From: Bacilli bacterium
GTDB taxonomy: Bacteria > Bacillota_I > Bacilli_A > RF39 > UBA660
DNA length: 8,704 nucleotides
Assembly: GCA_028708005.1 (NCBI GenBank)
Contig: JAQVZV010000026.1
Span: forward strand, 1 to 8,704
Reading direction: 5' to 3'
The translations under genes were made by a program, and so were the position numbers. The first letter of the stretch is position 1; the number at the start of each line of letters is the position of its first letter. Below, piece by piece: positions 5,491 to 8,704 of the stretch. The notes under the pieces are model-generated. The model worked only from the letters and a program-made list of their open reading frames with translations. It had not been told where the DNA came from and did no database searches.

Positions 5491-6015
5491 CTACTTAACA
5501 ACAATATTTACTAATTTATTTGGTACTGTAATTATTTTGATAATTTTATTGCCTTCTAAATATCTAGAAACACTTTCATTTGTTAAAGCTATATCTTTCA
5601 TTTCGTCTTCACTAATATTGCTAGAGACCATTTCACGACCACGCACCTTACCATTAACTTGAATAACCAATTCATATTCTTCATTGATTGTTTTAGATTC
5701 ATCATAGATTGGCCATGGTTTTTGACAAATTGGTTTGTCAAATTTCTGCAATTCATTTATTTCTTCTGTTATGTGTGGTGCGATAGGGTTAAGTAAAATA
5801 AGTAATATTTCTAAATCAGCTTTAGTTATATGAAAACTATTTTCATATTCATTTAATAATGTCATTAAAGCTGAAATAGCAGTATTAAATTTTAAGTTTT
5901 CTAAGTCATTAGTAACTTTTTTAATCGTCTTATGAATAATTGTTTCTAATTCTTTTGAATAATTGTTTTTATCAATTACTTTTTCTTGAATTCTCCATAG
6001 TCTATCTAGAAATCG
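5491..6015 (-). CDS. leuS: Leucyl-tRNA synthetase, C-terminal part (frame-shifted from the rest of leuS)
   Basis: This reading continues leuS in a different frame. It begins with RFLDRLWRIQEKVIDKNN, the usual start of the anticodon-binding helical bundle, which follows the KMSKS loop region directly. It runs 174 residues through ENLKFNTAISALMTLLNEYE and LLILLNPIAPHITEEINE to KPWPIYDE, and ends in the C-terminal tRNA-binding domain (VIQVNGKVRGRE, VSRYLEGNKIIKIITVPNKL, VNIVVK). All expected C-terminal landmarks are intact. The internal ATG at 5865 lies inside the conserved LMTLLNEYE helix and has no ribosome binding site, so a separately translated fragment is unlikely. Joining it to the N-terminal part needs one extra base near 6015; the repaired enzyme would have about 943 residues. 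Confidence 0.93.
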   Translation of the reverse strand, partial: RFLDRLWRIQEKVIDKNNYSKELETIIHKTIKKVTNDLENLKFNTAISALMTLLNEYENSFHITKADLEILLILLNPIAPHITEEINELQKFDKPICQKPWPIYDESKTINEEYELVIQVNGKVRGREMVSSNISEDEMKDIALTNESVSRYLEGNKIIKIITVPNKLVNIVVK

Positions 6016-8321
6016 TTACATCCCTTTAAACCATTCATGCTCCAAGCAGTATCTAATTCATAATCACCAATAAACATCTCATATGTTCTCAATGCATCAG
6101 CACCATATTCTTCTACGATATCAATTGGATCAATACCATTACCCTTTGATTTACTAATTTTAGATCCATCTTCACCCAAAATCATACCATGAGCTGTACG
6201 CTTTGAAAAAGGTTCTGGGGTTGGGACTAATCCAATGTCATATAAAAAGCGATGCCAAAATCTTGCATAAAGTAAATGTCTTGTTGCATGTTCCATTCCA
6301 CCATTATACCAATCAACCATACCCCAATATTTCAAAGCCTCTTGGCTCGCAAATTCTTTATCATTATGCGGATCCATATATCTTAACCAATACCACGAAG
6401 AGCCTGCCCAATTTGGCATTGTATCGGTCTCACGGCGTGCCTTAGCGCCACATTTAGGGCACTCAACAGTAAACCACTCAGGCATATTAGCAAGTGGACT
6501 TTCACCATTATCAGTCGGTTCATATTGAGCAATATCTGGAAGAAGAACTGGTAAGTCTTTTTCTGGTACAGGAACCCATCCACACTTATCACAATAAATC
6601 ATTGGAATTGGTTCACCCCAAAATCTTTGTCTTGAGAAAACCCAATCTTGTAAACGATAATTGGTCATTCTTTTCCCTATGTTTTTTGACTCTATATAAT
6701 TAAGTATTTTATCAATCGCTTCTTCTTTATTATCTATACCATTTAAGATATCTGAATTAATCATTTTACCTTCACCAGTATAAGCTTTGGGATTTGTTAA
6801 ATCTTCAAAAACAGTTTTATGTAGTTCATCTTTTATATGTTTCTCAACAACTTCTTTTGAAACCCACTCTACATCAAAGCAATTTACCTCATCATCATCA
6901 AGATGACCATCTTCTTTTTTATCGCTTAGTAATTCAAAATAGATACCAACAGCTTCTATTTCAAAATACTTATCCTTATTAAAAGCATAATAATGATGAT
7001 TAATTGGGAAAGTTGATCTAATATATTTTAAATCTACATAATTTGTTTCTTCTACAATTTCTCTTCTGGCACAATCAATAGGATCTTCATTATCATGAAT
7101 AGTTCCCCCTATTAATAAACGGCCCCCTTTATCTTTCCAATCAAGAGTTAAGTATTTATCAGTTTTTGGATTATAAACTAATGCTACAATACTTTTCTTA
7201 AAACTTTCATTAGTCGCTTTATTGCCCGTTATTTTTTGAATAACAGGAATGATAGGAATATCAAATTTTGTAGCAAATTCATAATCTCTTTCATCATGAG
7301 CGGGAACAGCCATAATTGCACCTGTTCCATATCCCATCATAACATAATCAGATGTCCAAACTTCTATCTTTGAATCATTAACCGGATTAACAGCATAGAC
7401 ACCATCTAATTTAACACCCGTTTTTTCTTTTGATAGTTCTACTCTTTCAAACTCCGATTTTTTAGATGCTGCCATTTGATAAGTTTTGATATCAGCATAA
7501 TTTTTAAGTTTATCTTTTAATACTTCAATAATAGGATGTTCTGGAGAAATAACCATAAAAGTAGCGCCATAAATAGTATCAGGTCTGGTAGTATAAACTT
7601 TAAGTATTTCATCACTATCAGCCACTTTAAAATCTATTTCGGTCCCTTCACTTTTCCCTATCCAATTAACTTGTGCCGTTTTAACACGTTCGATAAAGTC
7701 TGTGTCATCTAAACCATCAATTAACTTATCAGCATAAGCACTCATTTTAAGAAGCCATTGGTCTTTTTCTTTTTGAACAACTTCACCACCACAGCGTTCA
7801 CAACGACCATGTTCAACATCTTCATTTGATAATCCCACTTTACAAGAAGTACACCAATTTATAGCCTTCTTAGCCTTATACGCAAGACCATACTCATAAA
7901 ACTTTAAAAATTGCCATTGTGTCCATTTATAATATTCCGGATCAGTTGTTGAAAACTCACGATCCCAATCAAACGATATACCTAATCTTTGACATTGGTT
8001 TTTAAAAATCTTAACATTTTCCTTAACAGCATCTTTAGGATGGACATGGTTCTTAATAGCATAATTTTCAGCAGGTAATCCAAAAGCATCCCAACCCATA
8101 GGAAATAAAACATTATAGCCTTCCATTCTTCTTTTACGCGCAATAGAATCAAGAGCAGTATAACTTCTTGGATGCCCTATGTGTAAACCTATACCTGATG
8201 GATAAGGGAATTCTATCAATACATAATATTTGGGTTTATGACTGTTATTATATGCTTTAAATACATTATTTTCTTCCCAATATTGTTGCCATTTAGACTC
8301 TATCTTTTTAAAATCATACAT
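6006..8321 (-). CDS. leuS: Leucyl-tRNA synthetase, N-terminal and catalytic part, with inserted Nudix domain
   Basis: Class I synthetase that charges tRNA-Leu in the cytosol. This frame gives 771 residues. Landmarks in order: ATP-binding HIGH (47-50); zinc knuckle C157/C160/C174/C177; CP1 editing domain with TTRPDTIYG (244-252) and GYGTGAIMAVPAHDERDYEF (330-349), where D346 is the expected editing aspartate; an inserted Nudix domain (about 364-511); return to LeuRS at AYTGEGKMINSDILNG; catalytic YRLQDWVFSRQRFWGEPIP (555-573); a second cysteine set C577/C580/C621/C624; and KISKS (721-725). The frame then ends prematurely at 6006, and the anticodon-binding part continues in another frame. Without the insert the repaired enzyme would be near the usual 800 residues. 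The ATG is 4 nt after the upstream gene's stop, with AGGAAG nearby. Confidence 0.97.
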   Translation of the reverse strand: MYDFKKIESKWQQYWEENNVFKAYNNSHKPKYYVLIEFPYPSGIGLHIGHPRSYTALDSIARKRRMEGYNVLFPMGWDAFGLPAENYAIKNHVHPKDAVKENVKIFKNQCQRLGISFDWDREFSTTDPEYYKWTQWQFLKFYEYGLAYKAKKAINWCTSCKVGLSNEDVEHGRCERCGGEVVQKEKDQWLLKMSAYADKLIDGLDDTDFIERVKTAQVNWIGKSEGTEIDFKVADSDEILKVYTTRPDTIYGATFMVISPEHPIIEVLKDKLKNYADIKTYQMAASKKSEFERVELSKEKTGVKLDGVYAVNPVNDSKIEVWTSDYVMMGYGTGAIMAVPAHDERDYEFATKFDIPIIPVIQKITGNKATNESFKKSIVALVYNPKTDKYLTLDWKDKGGRLLIGGTIHDNEDPIDCARREIVEETNYVDLKYIRSTFPINHHYYAFNKDKYFEIEAVGIYFELLSDKKEDGHLDDDEVNCFDVEWVSKEVVEKHIKDELHKTVFEDLTNPKAYTGEGKMINSDILNGIDNKEEAIDKILNYIESKNIGKRMTNYRLQDWVFSRQRFWGEPIPMIYCDKCGWVPVPEKDLPVLLPDIAQYEPTDNGESPLANMPEWFTVECPKCGAKARRETDTMPNWAGSSWYWLRYMDPHNDKEFASQEALKYWGMVDWYNGGMEHATRHLLYARFWHRFLYDIGLVPTPEPFSKRTAHGMILGEDGSKISKSKGNGIDPIDIVEEYGADALRTYEMFIGDYELDTAWSMNGLKGCNDF
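6012..6018 (-). other. Frameshift point in leuS
   Basis: On the minus strand the upstream frame reads ...GLKGC then AAC GAT TTC TAG (stop at 6006-6008). The downstream frame reads CGA TTT CTA GAT AGA (RFLDR) from 6015. Adding one A to the AA at 6016-6017 gives TGT AAA CGA TTT, i.e. GLKGCKRFLDR, the sequence expected of this family. The site is not a slippery heptamer, so a sequencing or assembly error or a true one-base deletion is more likely than programmed frameshifting. Confidence 0.88.
6789..7232 (-). other. Nudix hydrolase domain inserted in the LeuRS editing region
   Basis: Residues 364-511 of LeuRS replace a linker of only about a dozen residues that normally joins ...IPVI to AYTGEG in bacterial LeuRS. 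The insert has a Nudix box at 406-428: G406, five residues, E412, seven residues, then R420-E421-I-V-E424-E425-T-N-Y. All catalytic glutamates and the arginine are present; the glycine of the canonical EExG ending is Asn427. The preceding strands (SIVALVYNPKTDKYLTL, GGRLLIGGTI) and following ones (FEIEAVGIYFELL, NCFDVEWVSKEVVEKHI) fit a complete Nudix fold. Nudix enzymes cleave nucleoside-diphosphate-linked substrates; the substrate here cannot be deduced. Confidence 0.9.
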
Positions 8322-8325
8322 TGTC

Positions 8326-8670
8326 CTACTTCCTCTCCTTTTCTAAATATTTACTAATGCCATAATAAACAACATAAATAAGAGGCATTAATATAACAAA
8401 CATTACTAATAAACGTATTATATAATTAGTAATAAGTGAAGTGCTTATCAATACTACCGTAAAAATAAATGCATTACTCAGCGCTATAATATTAAGTAGT
8501 TTATTTAATCCTATTCTTTTAACATCAACTTTAAAATAATGTTGGAGAAAATGAACCTCCATTAACTTATTTAAATCATTTTTCTTTTTTCTACCCTTTA
8601 ACCAAAATGTTAACTTATAGATTGAAAAAAATAATATCATATATGCACTACAAACTAATACGAATCTCAT
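8326..8670 (-). CDS. Small membrane protein of unknown function upstream of leuS
   Basis: From the ATG at 8670 the protein has 114 residues with three predicted membrane helices (about 3-24, 58-80 and 84-104). A basic loop WLKGRKKKNDLNKL follows the first helix, an amphipathic segment (LQHYFKVDVKRIGLNKLL) precedes the second, and the tail KYLEKERK is charged. The positive loop and tail suggest they face the cytoplasm. An in-frame ATG at 8688 would add six residues, but GGAAGTGAT lies 3 nt before the 8670 start and a -10-like TATAAT at 8691-8696 would start transcription downstream of 8688. The stop codon is 4 nt from leuS, so the two are translationally coupled. I recognise the general pattern from small hypothetical membrane proteins of low-GC Gram-positives but know no function. 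Confidence 0.85.
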   Translation of the reverse strand: MRFVLVCSAYMILFFSIYKLTFWLKGRKKKNDLNKLMEVHFLQHYFKVDVKRIGLNKLLNIIALSNAFIFTVVLISTSLITNYIIRLLVMFVILMPLIYVVYYGISKYLEKERK

Positions 8671-8690
8671 ATAATCACTTCCATACATAA

Positions 8691-8696
8691 ATTATA
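8691..8696 (-). promoter_or_regulatory. Candidate -10 box of the membrane protein-leuS unit
   Basis: TATAAT on the minus strand, about 20 nt before the preferred start codon. The matching -35 would lie outside the window, so this rests on a single hexamer in AT-rich DNA. Confidence 0.3.
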
Positions 8697-8704
8697 CATG
8701 TTTT

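Noticed and set aside
6006..6023. Programmed -1 frameshift in leuS
   Set aside because: The frame change has the right sign, but TGT AAC GAT is not a slippery heptamer and no strong stimulatory structure is apparent; one missing A explains the junction better.
6203..6982. Open frames on the plus strand and other frames across leuS (6203-6445, 6494-6703, 6794-6982, 6383-6592)
   Set aside because: They lie wholly opposite or within conserved LeuRS/Nudix coding sequence, have no family resemblance and no good ribosome binding site; they are shadows of leuS.
5491..8321. Natural two-subunit LeuRS, as in Aquifex
   Set aside because: The Aquifex split lies in the CP1 editing region, whereas this break is after KMSKS. 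The downstream frame continues without a gap and has no usable start or ribosome binding site at the junction.
1..8704. Defence island, prophage, transposon or CRISPR array
   Set aside because: No transposase, integrase, terminal repeats, spaced direct repeats or defence domains were seen; apart from the Nudix insert the content is ordinary chromosomal housekeeping and sporulation genes.

Overview
The window is AT-rich throughout, and every gene in it lies on the minus strand, so transcription runs from high to low coordinates. Sporulation genes (a spoVAC-spoVAD-spoVAE set and a Cse60-like gene), scpA/scpB, Gram-positive-type lipoproteins, GGAGG/GGTGAT ribosome binding sites and a tRNA-Met close to the Bacillus elongator all suggest an endospore-forming, low-GC Bacillota. 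It is plausibly an uncultured Bacilli or Erysipelotrichia-like gut lineage, but I cannot place it more precisely. UGA is used as a stop codon (spoVAD), so the code looks standard.

Layout in transcription order. (1) 8670-5491: a small three-helix membrane protein is followed four bases later by leuS. This leucyl-tRNA synthetase has two striking properties. A Nudix domain of about 148 residues is inserted in the CP1 editing region. The reading frame is also broken near 6015 by what looks like a single missing base, separating the catalytic part from the anticodon-binding and C-terminal part. (2) 5481-4999: a small lipoprotein, 9 nt after leuS. (3) 4951-2562: a sporulation cluster made of a 56-aa Cse60-like gene, an unrecognised 120-aa helical protein, and spoVAC, spoVAD and spoVAE, which specify core parts of the spore dipicolinate channel. 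It ends at an intrinsic terminator near 2470. (4) 2349-1062: scpA and scpB, the non-SMC subunits of bacterial condensin, behind a good extended -10 promoter that abuts a long inverted repeat. (5) 1046-441: tRNA-Leu(CAA), a short lipoprotein gene, then tRNA-Met(CAU) with its own promoter and a terminator. (6) 201-1: the 5' end of an ABC transporter ATPase cut by the window edge.

The genes fall into three themes: translation (leuS and two tRNAs), chromosome segregation (scpAB), and spore formation or dipicolinate transport. The most unusual item is the Nudix-LeuRS fusion. The most promising uncharacterised gene is the 120-aa protein between cse60 and spoVAC. I see no CRISPR array, insertion sequence, phage or defence gene.
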